Shown here: piece by piece, positions 38,334-47,865 of the stretch
Position numbering within the stretch: position 1 is the stretch's first letter
How the letters are laid out: each line of letters opens with the position of its first letter
Origin: Arthrobacter sp.
GTDB lineage: Bacteria > Actinomycetota > Actinomycetes > Actinomycetales > Micrococcaceae
Direction of reading: 5' to 3'
NCBI GenBank assembly: GCA_026393275.1
Contig: JAPLAM010000044.1
Location: forward strand, 1-64,000
Length of the DNA stretch: 64,000 nt
The notes under the pieces: generated by a model
Told to the model about the DNA's origin: nothing
Databases searched by the model: none
The model's input: only the letters and a program-made list of their open reading frames with translations
Translations under genes and position numbers: made by a program

Positions 38334-39651
38334 GGCAGGGGCGCTTGGGGTCAAAGGACCAACCGTCGATGTAATACTGCATGCCGATGCTGTCATCCCG
38401 GGCGTCGAGCCCGTGCTCCTGATACAGCGCGTGTGCGTTGTCGAGGGCGTCCCGGTCCAGTTCGATGCCGAGACCCGGGGCGTCCGGAACCTCGATTGCG
38501 CCGTCTTTGATCTGCAACGGATTCTTGGTCAGGCCCTGCCCGTCCTGCCAGATCCAGTGCGTGTCCAGCGCCGTGATCTCGCCCGGGGCGGCAGCTCCGG
38601 TGTGCGTGAACATGGCCAGCGAGATGTCGAAGTGGTTGTTGGAATGCGAGCCCCAGGTGAGCCCGAATTCATGACACATTTGCGCCACCCGGACCGAGCC
38701 GTGCATTGTCCAGAAGTGCGGATCCGCCAGCGGAATGTCAACGGCATTGCTGCGGATGGCGTGGGACATCTCCCGCCAGTCCGTCGCAATCATGTTCGTC
38801 GCCGTCCTCAACCCGGTGGCACGGCGGAATTCCGCCATGACTTCACGCCCGGAGAACCGCCCTTCGGCGCCGCACGGATCCTCCGCGTAGGCCACCACAC
38901 CCTGCATCCGCTTCCCCAGACGGACCGCTTCCTCCAGCAGCCAGCCGCCGTTCGGATCGAGGGTGACCCGGGCCTCGGGGAACCGCCGGGCGAGGGCAGT
39001 GACCACGTCCACTTCGTCGTCGCCGGACAGCACGCCGCCCTTGAGCTTGAAGTCGCTGAAGCCGTAGCGTTCCTGCGCGGCCTCGGCCAGCGCCACCACC
39101 GCCTCGGGCGTCATCGCCTCCTGGCGGCGCAGCAGTTCCCACCGGTCCGACGGCGCGTCCTCCACCAGGTATGGCAGGTCCGTCCGGTTCGGGTCACCGA
39201 TGAAGAAGAGGTAGCCGAGCATAGGGACCGAGGCGCGTTGCTGCCCGTCGCCAAGGAGCTCCGCGACGGGCACGCCGAGGAACTGGCCGTGGAGGTCCAA
39301 CAGCGCCGATTCGACCGCGGTGACCGCATGGACAGCGGTCCGCAGGTCAAAGGTCTGCAGCCCGCGGCCGCCGGCGTCACGGTCGGCGAACTCCGCAGCG
39401 ATTTCGCGCAGCAGGGACCGGTAGCGTGCCACCGGCTTGCCGGCGAGCTGCGTTCCGGCTTCCTCGATGGTGGTGCGGATCTTCTCTCCGCCCGGAACCT
39501 CGCCGAGGCCGGTGCGGCCGTCCGAGTCGGTCACGATGACGACATTGCGGGTGAAGAACGGGCCGTGCGCGCCGCTGAGGTTCATCAGCATGCTGTCATG
39601 CCCGGCCACGGGAACGACTTCCACCCGGGCAACCGTAGGCCGGGCGCTCAT
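38323..39651 (-). CDS. gudD: glucarate dehydratase
   Basis: GudD converts D-glucarate (and L-idarate) to 5-dehydro-4-deoxyglucarate. The 442-aa enolase-superfamily protein has [12 protein letters not shown] near the start, catalytic Lys202/Lys204 in DFKLKGG, metal ligands in LDPNGGW (Asp232) and AEDPCG (Glu257), TNMIATDW with Asn286 and catalytic His336 in GSHSNNHFD. The length and all motifs match the family. It overlaps the upstream aldehyde dehydrogenase gene in ATGA and is the last gene of the kdgD operon. Confidence 0.95.
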   Translation of the reverse strand: MSARPTVARVEVVPVAGHDSMLMNLSGAHGPFFTRNVVIVTDSDGRTGLGEVPGGEKIRTTIEEAGTQLAGKPVARYRSLLREIAAEFADRDAGGRGLQTFDLRTAVHAVTAVESALLDLHGQFLGVPVAELLGDGQQRASVPMLGYLFFIGDPNRTDLPYLVEDAPSDRWELLRRQEAMTPEAVVALAEAAQERYGFSDFKLKGGVLSGDDEVDVVTALARRFPEARVTLDPNGGWLLEEAVRLGKRMQGVVAYAEDPCGAEGRFSGREVMAEFRRATGLRTATNMIATDWREMSHAIRSNAVDIPLADPHFWTMHGSVRVAQMCHEFGLTWGSHSNNHFDISLAMFTHTGAAAPGEITALDTHWIWQDGQGLTKNPLQIKDGAIEVPDAPGLGIELDRDALDNAHALYQEHGLDARDDSIGMQYYIDGWSFDPKRPCLVR

Positions 39652-41267
39652 GCGGTGACCTCTGCCGTCTCGGTGGCGTCGGAGGATTCCACGGAGCCGT
39701 CGATCCGGCGATTCAACCGCCAGGGGTTGGTGTCCTGCAGGGGCGCTGGCAGCAACTCGGGCGGGAGGTTCTGGTAAGCGACGGGACGCAGGAAACGGTT
39801 GATGGCCAGGGTGCCCACGGAGGTGGTCCTGGCGTCCGACGTGGCGGGGAACGGGCCGCCGTGAACCATGGCGTGGCCCACCTCGACGCCGGTGGGCCAG
39901 CCGTTGACGATGATCCGGCCCACCTTCTGCTCGAGTGCCGGAACCAGGCGTGCCGCCGTCGGATAGTCCTCCTCCGCCAACTGCAGGGACGCGGTGAGCT
40001 GTCCCTCCATCCGTTGTGTTGCCTCAATCAGTTCGTCCGCGGTGGAGTACCGGATCACGAGGCTGGCCGCACCGAAAATCTCCGCGTGCAGCACGTGGTT
40101 GTCGATGAAGTCACCGATGCCCGTGCCGAAGATGGTGGGCGCAGGCGCGTTCTCGGTGGCGCCGGGTGTCCCCTTTCCGAGGACGCTGACGTTCCCTGCG
40201 GCCGCCAAGGCGTCGGCCCCGGAGGTCCAGGAGGCGGCGATGCCTTCGGTCAGCATGGTCTGGCCGGCACAGGCGGAAACTGCCCGGCCGACGGCGGCGG
40301 CCAGTTTGTCGCCGGCCTCGCCGGCGGGCGCAAACAGCAGACCCGGCGACGTGCAGAGCTGGCCCGAACTGCCGGTGACGGCGGCGACGTACCGCTGGGC
40401 CAGCACATCAATTTGTTCGGCGGAGCCGTTCAGGGCGCCGGGGAAGACGAAGACCGGATTGAGGGACGACATCTCCGCGTAAACGGGGATGGGCTCGGGC
40501 CGGGCAGCGGCGGTGCGCATCAGGGCGATACCGGCGGACTGCGAGCCGGTGAACCCCACGGCCTTGATGGCCGGATCCGCGACGAGGGCCTGGCCGATGC
40601 TGCTGCCGGGGCCGTAGACGAGCGAGAAGACGCCGGGGTGGAGCCCGAAGTCCTTGACTGCCTTCACGATGGCCTGGCCGACGAGTTCGCCGGTGCCGGG
40701 GTGCGCGTTGTGCGCCTTGAAGACCACGGGGCAGCCGGCGGCGAGGGCCGAGGCGGTGTCTCCGCCCGCCGTCGAGAAGGCCAGCGGGAAGTTGCTCGCT
40801 CCGAAGACGGCCACCGGGCCGAGGGGGATCTGGCGCTGCCGGATGTCGACGCGGGGCATGGGCATCCGCTCCGGCAACGCCGGGTCGATCCGGACGCCAC
40901 GGAAATCTCCTTGCCGGACGACGCCGGCAAACAGACGGAGCTGGCCGGTGGTGCGGCTCCGCTCGCCCTGCAGCCGGGCCGCCGGCAGTCCGCTCTCTTG
41001 TCCGGCGCGGATGATCAGTTCCTCGCCGAGGGCCTCGATGTTGTCCGCGATTGCCTCCAGGAAGCCGGCGTGGGTCCCGGGATCCAGCGTGCTGAAGGAG
41101 GCGTAAGCCGCGGCTGCGGCTGCGGTGGCCGCCTTAAGCTGGCCTTCGGTAACCAGCGTGTAGGCGGGTTCAAGTCGTTCGTTGGTGGCGGGGTTGAAGC
41201 CGTGGGCGGTCTTGCCGTTGCCGACGACCGGCTGCCCGGCGATCAGGGAATGTCCAGTGAGGGTCAT
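39648..41267 (-). CDS. 2,5-dioxovalerate (alpha-ketoglutarate semialdehyde) dehydrogenase
   Basis: This NAD(P)-dependent aldehyde dehydrogenase oxidises 2,5-dioxopentanoate to 2-oxoglutarate, the last step of aldarate breakdown. The 539-aa protein shows the catalytic Cys in [10 protein letters not shown], the general-base Glu in [12 protein letters not shown], the cofactor motif [10 protein letters not shown] and the [10 protein letters not shown] segment typical of the KGSADH group. It is nine bases after kdgD and overlaps gudD, so the three enzymes are one transcription unit. Confidence 0.93.
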   Translation of the reverse strand: MTLTGHSLIAGQPVVGNGKTAHGFNPATNERLEPAYTLVTEGQLKAATAAAAAAYASFSTLDPGTHAGFLEAIADNIEALGEELIIRAGQESGLPAARLQGERSRTTGQLRLFAGVVRQGDFRGVRIDPALPERMPMPRVDIRQRQIPLGPVAVFGASNFPLAFSTAGGDTASALAAGCPVVFKAHNAHPGTGELVGQAIVKAVKDFGLHPGVFSLVYGPGSSIGQALVADPAIKAVGFTGSQSAGIALMRTAAARPEPIPVYAEMSSLNPVFVFPGALNGSAEQIDVLAQRYVAAVTGSSGQLCTSPGLLFAPAGEAGDKLAAAVGRAVSACAGQTMLTEGIAASWTSGADALAAAGNVSVLGKGTPGATENAPAPTIFGTGIGDFIDNHVLHAEIFGAASLVIRYSTADELIEATQRMEGQLTASLQLAEEDYPTAARLVPALEQKVGRIIVNGWPTGVEVGHAMVHGGPFPATSDARTTSVGTLAINRFLRPVAYQNLPPELLPAPLQDTNPWRLNRRIDGSVESSDATETAEVTA

Positions 41268-41276
41268 GTGGGTCTC

Positions 41277-42206
41277 CTACGAAACGGCGGCGATGAGTGC
41301 TTTGAGGTCGGCAAGGTCCTGCGGGGCCAGGTTCTGCAGCGGCGGACGGACGCCGCCGGCGGAGCGGCCGATGGCGTCGAGGCCGCCCTTCACGATCGAG
41401 ACCGAATAGCCCTTCACCCGGTCCCGGATGTCGAGGTACGGGATCACGAACTCGTTGAGCTTCTTGTTGACGGCGACCCGGTCGTTGTTGCGGACGTCCT
41501 GGTAAAAATCGAGGGCGAACTGCGGAACGAAGTTGTACATGGCGCTGGAGTAGGTGCTCATGCCCAGCTGCAGCAGGGGGAGCGCGAAGGTCTCCGCGGT
41601 GGGAAGTCCGCCCAGGTAGAACAGGCGGTCGCCGAGCTTGGCGTAGACCCGGGCGTCGTGTTCCAGATCGCCCACACCGTCCTTGAATCCGATCAGGTTC
41701 TCGTGGCGGTCCGCCAGGGTTGCGACGGTGGTGTCCTTGTAGATGGCGTTGGCGCGGTTGTAGATGATGACGCCGAGCGAGGTGGACCGGCAGACGGCGC
41801 TCACGTGTTCGGTCAGGCCGGCCTGGTCCGCTTCGGTCAGGTAGGGCGGCAGCAGCAGGATGCCCTCGGCGCCGGCCGCTTCGGCGGCCTGGGCATTTTC
41901 GATCGCCTGCGCGGTGGACCCGCCGGCCGAGGCCAGGACCGGGACAACGGTGCCGATTTCGTCGACGGCGGCGCGGACCACCCGGGCGGATTCTGCGGGA
42001 GTGAGGGAGAATCCCTCGCCCGTGCCGCCTGCTGCGAAGAGCCCCGCGACCGGGAAACTGGCCTGCCAGGCAAGATGCTTGCGGTAGTTTTCCTCGTCAA
42101 ACTGGAGCTGCCCGTCAAACGACGTCACCGGAAAGGAGAGCAATCCATTCTTGAGCGCGTCGGAAAGTTCCTGGGGTGAGTAGTTAGCCACGGTGTGGTC
42201 CTCCAT
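41277..42206 (-). CDS. kdgD: 5-dehydro-4-deoxyglucarate dehydratase
   Basis: KdgD decarboxylates and dehydrates 5-dehydro-4-deoxyglucarate to 2,5-dioxopentanoate. It belongs to the DapA/N-acetylneuraminate lyase superfamily: the 309-aa barrel has the Schiff-base Lys in IGFKDGVGD, Tyr in VIIYNRAN and [16 protein letters not shown] near the start. ATG 42206 is used; a GTG five codons on is an alternative. It is the first gene of the kdgD-KGSADH-gudD operon, whose promoter at 42248-42276 resembles the one of tctC. Confidence 0.95.
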   Translation of the reverse strand: MEDHTVANYSPQELSDALKNGLLSFPVTSFDGQLQFDEENYRKHLAWQASFPVAGLFAAGGTGEGFSLTPAESARVVRAAVDEIGTVVPVLASAGGSTAQAIENAQAAEAAGAEGILLLPPYLTEADQAGLTEHVSAVCRSTSLGVIIYNRANAIYKDTTVATLADRHENLIGFKDGVGDLEHDARVYAKLGDRLFYLGGLPTAETFALPLLQLGMSTYSSAMYNFVPQFALDFYQDVRNNDRVAVNKKLNEFVIPYLDIRDRVKGYSVSIVKGGLDAIGRSAGGVRPPLQNLAPQDLADLKALIAAVS

Positions 42207-42247
42207 GTCGGCGCCGCTTCGGGGCGGCAGATGATGTCCTTTCCCCT

Positions 42248-42302
42248 AGCGTAGGGAGCCGCGTGATGCCTGTCTAAGTGCATTTTTGAATGAATTGATA
42301 CC
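42248..42302 (-). promoter_or_regulatory. kdgD promoter with putative LysR operator
   Basis: On the minus strand GGTATCAAT (42302-42294) is followed by -35 TAGACA (42276-42271), a 17-base spacer and -10 TACGCT (42253-42248). The whole block aligns with the tctC promoter at 43244-43299. Confidence 0.75.
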
Positions 42303-42347
42303 TTTGCTGCATTATTTCAGCCGGCGGGGGACCGCCGGGGAGCACGT

Positions 42348-43232
42348 TCAGTCTTCGCGGAACTCCAGGGAAGCCAGGATGCGCGAGAGCGCCGGGTTGG
42401 TGATGTTGCGGTTCCAGATCGCGTGCAGCTCAACCGGGTCATCCACGCTGCTGGCGAGCGGCAGGAACCGGACGCCCTGGACGCCCAGCAGGGTCGCGGA
42501 GTGCGGCACGAATGCCACCCCGCGCTTGGCGGCAACCAGGGAAACCATTGTAAGGATCTGGCTGACCGTATGGACCACGTTGGTATGCCGGATCGGGATC
42601 ATCCGGATGACGAGGTCGTAAAAGTACCTCGCGTCGGTGGGTGAGTGCATGATCAAGGGCAAGCCCGCAAGGTCGGCCTCGGTGATTGCCCTGCCCAGCC
42701 CGGCCAGCTCGTGGCCGTCCGGGACGGCCACCACCATGGCTTCGCGGTACAGCAGATGCGAATCGAAGACCTCGGTGTCAAAGGGCGGCCGCGCCAGCCC
42801 GAGGTCCAGTTCGCCGGTTTGCAGCCCCATGATCTGCTCACCCGTCACGAGCTCGTGCAGGTCGATGTCGACGTCGGGCAGGGACGTGGCGATTTCCTCC
42901 AGCAGTGGGCCAAGGATGCTGAAACCGCTGGCCGCCGTGAAACCGATCCGGAGCAGCCCGGACCGGCCGGAGGCGATCCGGCGGGCCGTGACCGGCGCGC
43001 GGTCGGCGAGGGCCATGAGGCGGCGGGCCTCATCCAGGAAGGCCCGCCCCGCGGCGGTCAGCTGGACCTTCCTGTTGTCCCGCTCCAGCAGCTCGGCCCC
43101 CACCGACTTTTCCAATTTCTGGATCTGCCGGCTCAGCGGGGGCTGTGTCATGTTCAAGCGCTGCGCAGCGCGTCCGAAATGCAGCTCTTCAGCCACGGCG
43201 ATGAAACCTGTCAGCTGATCGAAAGTAAACAT
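42348..43232 (-). CDS. LysR-family transcriptional regulator (aldarate island)
   Basis: The 294-aa protein has the N-terminal HTH (FDQLTGFIAVAEELHFGRAA, then LNMTQPPLSRQIQKLE) and a complete effector domain (about 90-294). It is located between the kdgD operon and the divergent tripartite transporter genes, whose promoters share a sequence block. It probably activates both in response to an aldarate or breakdown product. One copy of the shared block starts 11 bases upstream of its own start codon, so it should also repress itself. The ligand is inferred from context. Confidence 0.92.
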   Translation of the reverse strand: MFTFDQLTGFIAVAEELHFGRAAQRLNMTQPPLSRQIQKLEKSVGAELLERDNRKVQLTAAGRAFLDEARRLMALADRAPVTARRIASGRSGLLRIGFTAASGFSILGPLLEEIATSLPDVDIDLHELVTGEQIMGLQTGELDLGLARPPFDTEVFDSHLLYREAMVVAVPDGHELAGLGRAITEADLAGLPLIMHSPTDARYFYDLVIRMIPIRHTNVVHTVSQILTMVSLVAAKRGVAFVPHSATLLGVQGVRFLPLASSVDDPVELHAIWNRNITNPALSRILASLEFRED

Positions 43233-43243
43233 AAGTCCGTCCG

Positions 43244-43299
43244 GGTATCAATCGATGCATATTTGGGCTTAGACATGCATCATAGCCGCTCCCTACACT
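43244..43299 (+). promoter_or_regulatory. tctC promoter with putative LysR operator
   Basis: GGTATCAAT (43244-43252), -35 TAGACA (43270-43275), an 18-base spacer and -10 TACACT (43294-43299) are 79 bases before the tctC ATG. It matches the kdgD promoter over the conserved segments GGTATCAAT, CTTAGACA, GCATCA, GCTCCCTAC. Confidence 0.75.
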
Positions 43300-43377
43300 C
43301 GACCTAGCTAGCCGGGGGTGACCCGGTTCACACCTAGTTCCAGGGCTGACGCCCTGCAGTGCCAACGAGGAGTTCCA

Positions 43378-44379
43378 ATGACGCACTTCCCCCTACGCCG
43401 CACTATGTTCACAGCGGCATCAGCCATCACGCTTTTCGCCCTGACAGCCTGCGGCAACGTCGCCGGCGGCGCCACGAATTCGGCCAAGTTCCCTAACGGT
43501 CCGGTGAACCTGGCCGTGGGCCAGGCGCCCGGCGGAAGCACCGACCTGATTGCGCGGGCCATCTCCGAGGGCGCCTCCAAGAGCCTCGGCACGCCCATGC
43601 CGGTCGTGAACAAGCCGGGAGCCAACGGAGCACTGGCCACCAAGGAAGTGGCGGCCAAGGCGGCGGACGGCCAGAACCTGGTCCTGATCAACGCGTCCCT
43701 CATCACCATCACTCCGCTGGCGGTCGCGGCAGCCGAAGCGGTGAACATTGACGACTTTGATATTGTGGCCGGCCTCTCCCAGGACGACTACGTCCTGGTA
43801 GCCAGCCCCGCCTCGGGATTCAAGACCATCAAGGACGTCGTCGGCGCCGGTCGCAGCGTCACCTTCGGCACGGCAGGGGTGGGCACGGGCAGCCAGTTGG
43901 CGCAGGCAGTGCTCTTCAAGCAGGCACAGGTGAAGGGCACGGACGTTCCCTTCGACAGTGGCAAGCCCGCCCTGACGGCAGTCCTCGGCAACCAGGTTGA
44001 AATGGCCACGGTCCAGCTCGGCGAGGCCATGTCCCAGATCCAGGCCGGAAAAGTCGTCCCCCTGCTGGTCTTTTCCGAGGAGCGGAACTCGTTCCTCCCG
44101 GACACCCCCACCGCCAAGGAATCCGGCTATGACGTTCCCGTGGCACAGTACCGCGCCATCGCCGCACCCAAGGGAACCCCCCAGGACGTGAAGGACAAGC
44201 TGCTTGCGGCCGTCCAGGACACCTTCAAGTCGGACGCGTACAAGGACTTCAACAAGAAGAACCTGCTGACCCCGAAGGAAATCTCCGGCGCGGAAGTAGT
44301 GACGCAGTGGAAGGACTACGCCGCCAAGTACAAGGCGCTTATTGAGAAGTACGACATCAGCCTCAGCGGCAAGAAGTGA
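43378..44379 (+). CDS. tctC: tripartite tricarboxylate transporter, substrate-binding lipoprotein
   Basis: TctC-family proteins capture carboxylates outside the membrane and hand them to TctAB. The 333-aa precursor has a short basic N-terminus and a lipobox, LTAC, with Cys25 as the lipidation site. The mature part shows the family core VGQAPGGSTDLIARAI, VNKPGANGALATKEV and GTAGVGTGSQLAQAV. ATG 43378 follows GAGGAG; the open frame extends 20 codons upstream but without a ribosome site. Location opposite the LysR regulator and kdgD suggests glucarate or a related acid as substrate. Confidence 0.93.
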   Translation: MTHFPLRRTMFTAASAITLFALTACGNVAGGATNSAKFPNGPVNLAVGQAPGGSTDLIARAISEGASKSLGTPMPVVNKPGANGALATKEVAAKAADGQNLVLINASLITITPLAVAAAEAVNIDDFDIVAGLSQDDYVLVASPASGFKTIKDVVGAGRSVTFGTAGVGTGSQLAQAVLFKQAQVKGTDVPFDSGKPALTAVLGNQVEMATVQLGEAMSQIQAGKVVPLLVFSEERNSFLPDTPTAKESGYDVPVAQYRAIAAPKGTPQDVKDKLLAAVQDTFKSDAYKDFNKKNLLTPKEISGAEVVTQWKDYAAKYKALIEKYDISLSGKK

Positions 44380-44972
44380 CTCCATTGAAAGAATCCAATT
44401 CAGTAACCGCCGGAGGGGACACCCTAAGCGATGTAACCTCCGGCGGAAACGCCCCCGGTCCGGTTCCGGACGACAGCCTGGAGGACCTCACTGCGGAGCA
44501 GCTGGCCGCGCAATGGGAGGATGAAAAGCCCCCTGCCGCGGGTGCCCTGGCGAATGCGGCCTCCTCCCTGGTGGTACTCGGCGTCGGCGTCGGCGCCGTT
44601 GTCCTCTCCCTCGCCATGGGGCTGGGCACACCGGCCGCACCGGAACCCGGCCTGTGGCCGTTCATTATCAGCTGCGTCATGGTCCTGCTGGGCCTTTTCC
44701 AGTTGGTCATGGGCCGGCACAACCGGGATGCCGAAAAGTTCACCCGCATGTCCGCGGCGCCGGTAACGGGCTTGGTGACACTGGCCGCCATGGTTGCCGT
44801 GATGCCGCTCATCGGCTTTGAACTCCCGTCCCTGGTGCTCTGCATCATCTGGATGAAGTTCCTGGGCGGCGAAACCTGGCGCTCCACGCTGCTCATCAGC
44901 GCCATCGTCGTCGCCGCCTTCTACGGCATCTTTGTCGCGGCGCTCGGCACCTCCATTCCCCATCTCTTCTAG
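44376..44972 (+). CDS. tctB: tripartite tricarboxylate transporter, small membrane subunit
   Basis: The 198-aa TctB-family subunit has a soluble acidic N-terminus of about 60 residues and four hydrophobic helices after it (about 62-84, 90-112, 127-150, 160-190). Its role is to stabilise the large permease subunit. The GTG start 44376 overlaps the tctC stop by four bases, and tctA starts nine bases after its stop. The N-terminal extension is longer than in the classical Salmonella TctB. Confidence 0.9.
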   Translation: MTPLKESNSVTAGGDTLSDVTSGGNAPGPVPDDSLEDLTAEQLAAQWEDEKPPAAGALANAASSLVVLGVGVGAVVLSLAMGLGTPAAPEPGLWPFIISCVMVLLGLFQLVMGRHNRDAEKFTRMSAAPVTGLVTLAAMVAVMPLIGFELPSLVLCIIWMKFLGGETWRSTLLISAIVVAAFYGIFVAALGTSIPHLF

Positions 44973-44981
44973 GAGAACCCA

Positions 44982-46514
44982 GTGGATTTTCTAAATCCCG
45001 TACTCAACGGATTTGTGGTGGTCCTGGAGCCGACCAACCTCCTGTACTGCCTGATCGGCGTCGTCATCGGCATGCTGATCGGTGTGCTGCCCGGACTGGG
45101 CCCCGCGGCCACCATCGCGATCCTGCTTCCCCTCACCTACAACGTCGAGCCGGTCACGGCCATCATCATGCTGGCCGGCATCTTCTACGGCGCCCAATAC
45201 GGCGGCACCATTACCTCGGTCCTGTTGCGCCTGCCCGGCGAAGCGTCCTCCGTGGTCACCGTCTTCGACGGCTACCAGATGGCCAAGCAGGGCAAAGCCG
45301 GCACCGCCCTCGGCCTGGCCGCCATCGGCTCGTTCATCGGCGGCACGGCCTCGATCATCGGACTGACCTTCCTCGCCCCCGTGGTGGCGAGTTTCGCCCT
45401 GGACTTCGGACCGGCCGAATATTCGGCGCTGGCGCTGCTGGGCATCCTGCTCGTCGCCACCATCAGCAACGGTGCTAAGACCAAGGCGCTGATTGCCGCG
45501 GCGGTGGGCCTGCTGCTGGCCACTGTCGGCCGTGACGTTTTCACCGGCGAAAGCCGCTTCACCTTCGGCAGCCTGAACCTGGCCGACGGCATCGACTTCG
45601 TGCCGATCGCCATGGGCCTGTTCGGCCTCGGCGAAATCCTGTACAACCTCGAGGAGCGCCACCGCGCCGCCAAGGCCCCCTCGAAGGTCACCAACGTGTG
45701 GCCTTCCAAAGCGGACCTGAAACAGGCGTCCGGCGCCATCACCCGGGGTTCCGTGTTGGGCTTCTTGCTGGGCATCCTCCCGGGCGGCGGTGCAACCATC
45801 GCGTCCATGGCCTCTTACGCCATGGAGAAGAAGCGGGCCAAGCAGCCGGAACGCTTCGGCAAGGGCGCTCCGGAAGGCGTTGCCGGACCGGAAACGGCCA
45901 ACAACGCGGCTGCTACCTCGTCCTTCATCCCGCTGCTCACCCTCGGGATCCCCGCCAACGCGACCATGGCACTGATGTTCGGTGCGCTGCTGATCCAGGG
46001 CGTCACCCCCGGCCCGCAGTTGGTGGAACAGCATCCGGACCTGTTCTGGGGTGTGGTGAACTCCATGTATATCGGCAACATCCTGCTGCTGATCATGAGC
46101 CTGCCGCTGGTGGGGCTCTTCGTGAAGATCCTGCGCGTCCGGGCCGCAATCCTGGCGCCCGTCACGGCATTGATCACCCTGCTGGGCGCTTACACGATCA
46201 ACAACAGCATGTTCGATGTGACGCTGGTGGTGGTGTTCGGCATCGTCGGCTACCTGATGAAGAAATTCGGCTTTGAGCCCGGACCGCTGGTATTGGCCTT
46301 CGTCCTCGGGTCGCTGCTGGAGAGCTCGCTGCGCCGGTCCCTGCTGGTGTTCGGCGGCGATCCGCTGGGCTTCTTCAGCCGCCCGATTTCGGCCGCACTG
46401 CTGATTGCGTTCGTCCTGGTCGCGGTGCTCCCCGGCATCCGGCCGCTGCTGGCCAAGCGCAAGACCGCCGCCACCGGCGTCGACGACACCACGAAAATCA
46501 AGGAGACAGTATGA
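44982..46514 (+). CDS. tctA: tripartite tricarboxylate transporter, large permease subunit
   Basis: TctA is the permease proper, driven by the ion gradient. The 510-aa protein has about 12 membrane helices and the conserved GVLPGLGPAATIAILLPLT (residues about 35-53), YGGTITSVLLRLPGE and, in the second half, LLGILPGGGATIASMASYA and PLLTLGIPANATMALMFGA repeats. The GTG start 44982 is followed by a normal length. The stop overlaps the next gene (UspA) in ATGA. Confidence 0.95.
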   Translation: MDFLNPVLNGFVVVLEPTNLLYCLIGVVIGMLIGVLPGLGPAATIAILLPLTYNVEPVTAIIMLAGIFYGAQYGGTITSVLLRLPGEASSVVTVFDGYQMAKQGKAGTALGLAAIGSFIGGTASIIGLTFLAPVVASFALDFGPAEYSALALLGILLVATISNGAKTKALIAAAVGLLLATVGRDVFTGESRFTFGSLNLADGIDFVPIAMGLFGLGEILYNLEERHRAAKAPSKVTNVWPSKADLKQASGAITRGSVLGFLLGILPGGGATIASMASYAMEKKRAKQPERFGKGAPEGVAGPETANNAAATSSFIPLLTLGIPANATMALMFGALLIQGVTPGPQLVEQHPDLFWGVVNSMYIGNILLLIMSLPLVGLFVKILRVRAAILAPVTALITLLGAYTINNSMFDVTLVVVFGIVGYLMKKFGFEPGPLVLAFVLGSLLESSLRRSLLVFGGDPLGFFSRPISAALLIAFVLVAVLPGIRPLLAKRKTAATGVDDTTKIKETV

Positions 46515-46915
46515 GCATCATGGTCGGTTTTGTCCCCACGCCCGCCGGCGAGGCCGCGCTGACCGCCGGGATCGCCGAGGCGACGCTCCGGAAGCAGGAC
46601 CTCTTCATCGTCAACTCGGCACGCGAAGGCGCCCTGGTGGACAAGTCGGTCGCGACTTCGGAGGTCCTGGAGCAGGCTAGCCGCCGCGCCACGGAGGCCG
46701 GCGTCAAGGCAACGGTGATCCAGCCGCCCTACCTTCACGATCTCGCCGACGAATTTCTTGAGGTCGCCCGCGACCTCAATGCGTCGCTGATTGTCATCGG
46801 CCTGCGGCACCGTTCCCAGGTGGGCAAGTTCATCCTGGGCAGCCACGCCCAGCGCATCCTGATGCAGGCTGACCGCCCGGTTCTCGCCGTCAAGGCAGCC
46901 GGGGCGCACTTCTAA
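46511..46915 (+). CDS. universal stress protein UspA, coupled to the TctA gene
   Basis: The 134-aa single Usp domain carries the ATP-binding motif GLRHRSQVGKFILGSHAQ (G-2x-G-9x-G-S pattern close to the ATP-binding class). It starts inside the tctA stop (ATGA), so it is made with the transporter. In Halomonas the UspA protein TeaD, encoded with a TRAP transporter, lowers uptake by that transporter; a similar regulatory role for this protein on TctCBA is inferred. Confidence 0.9.
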   Translation: MSIMVGFVPTPAGEAALTAGIAEATLRKQDLFIVNSAREGALVDKSVATSEVLEQASRRATEAGVKATVIQPPYLHDLADEFLEVARDLNASLIVIGLRHRSQVGKFILGSHAQRILMQADRPVLAVKAAGAHF

Positions 46916-46991
46916 CGCTCTATGGCCCAAATCGAGGGGTGGGAGGCGGCCTTGCCAGGTTGCTTCCCGCCCCTCCTTTGCGTCTCCGGCC

Positions 46992-47708
46992 TTACGCCTC
47001 CGACCTGGCCTCGCGGCCCTGCGCCCGCAGCGCCCCGAACCCTGCAATGAGCGCCTCGAGGCCGAGGCTGAAGGCCACATCCGCCTGGTGTGCGTAGCCT
47101 TCCTCGCCAAGACTGTCGACGGCGGCGGAGAAGTTCGGCGTCGACGCCGCCATGCTGCCGGAAGCAAAGATGTCCGCCGGGGCGTTCACGTCGTAGGCGG
47201 AGCCGAAGACAAAGGACTCGAGGGCCACAATGGCTGCAACGATGCATTGCTGCGGGAAGCCCGCCCGGCGCAGCCCTGTGCTGACGGCCTCGTACATGGC
47301 AAGGGTCTTCGGCGCATCCGCCACCGGGAGCACGGCAATGACAGGGATCAGCGGAGTGTGCCGCGCGAAGACGGCGCGGTAGCTCCAGGCCCAGTCCCGC
47401 ACGGCCTGGTCCCAGGGCTCGGTCCCGAAGGCGGACACGTCCACCAACGAGGTCAGGTGGTCCTGGATGAGGACCAGCACCTCCCGCTTGGAGGATACGT
47501 GGTTGTACAGGGCCGACGGCGCCACATTCAGGGCACGGGCCAAGGCTGCCATGGTGAACGCGTCGTAGCCGCTCTTACGCACCAGCTGCAGGGCGGCGGC
47601 GGTGATGCCGTCCTGGTCGAGGACGGCCGAGGGGGGCCGGCCGGCACGCCGGCGCGGCTTGGCGTCGGGGCGGTGCGGATCCGCGGTGGCGCTGGTGGCT
47701 GCCGGCAT
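46992..47708 (-). CDS. TetR-family transcriptional regulator (amine-oxidase module)
   Basis: The 238-aa protein has a basic N-terminal arm (DAKPRRRAGRPP), an HTH (FTMAALARALNVAPSALYNHV) and a helical ligand domain. It is divergent from the amine oxidase gene, and a perfect 19-bp palindrome lies before that gene. Repression of the oxidase-Usp-permease genes, relieved by an amine or aldehyde, is the likely role. ATG 47708 is chosen because the arm begins there; the frame is open for 33 codons more. Confidence 0.9.
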   Translation of the reverse strand: MPAATSATADPHRPDAKPRRRAGRPPSAVLDQDGITAAALQLVRKSGYDAFTMAALARALNVAPSALYNHVSSKREVLVLIQDHLTSLVDVSAFGTEPWDQAVRDWAWSYRAVFARHTPLIPVIAVLPVADAPKTLAMYEAVSTGLRRAGFPQQCIVAAIVALESFVFGSAYDVNAPADIFASGSMAASTPNFSAAVDSLGEEGYAHQADVAFSLGLEALIAGFGALRAQGREARSEA

Positions 47709-47795
47709 TCCGGGCCTTTCTACTGGGCTGTCCCAAGGATTATTCCACCGCGAGCAAGTTTTCCTGCGGGTCTTCCCTCCATTCAACGTTACCGC

Positions 47796-47826
47796 TATAG
47801 TCGTCACAAATGAATGGCATTCATTT
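47796..47826 (+). promoter_or_regulatory. promoter -10 and TetR operator upstream of the amine oxidase gene
   Basis: TATAGT at 47796-47801 is a likely -10. AAATGAATGGCATTCATTT at 47808-47826 is a perfect 19-bp palindrome (nine-base arms, central G) placed over the expected start of transcription. Its overlap with the start site would block the polymerase when TetR is bound. Confidence 0.8.
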
Positions 47827-47865
47827 AGTGGTCCGCATCACTGTGGCGGCCACGGAAAGGACATC

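Noticed and set aside
39861-42179. 772-codon plus-strand frame over the aldehyde dehydrogenase and kdgD genes
   Set aside because: Antisense to conserved enzymes, with no ribosome site and no domain.
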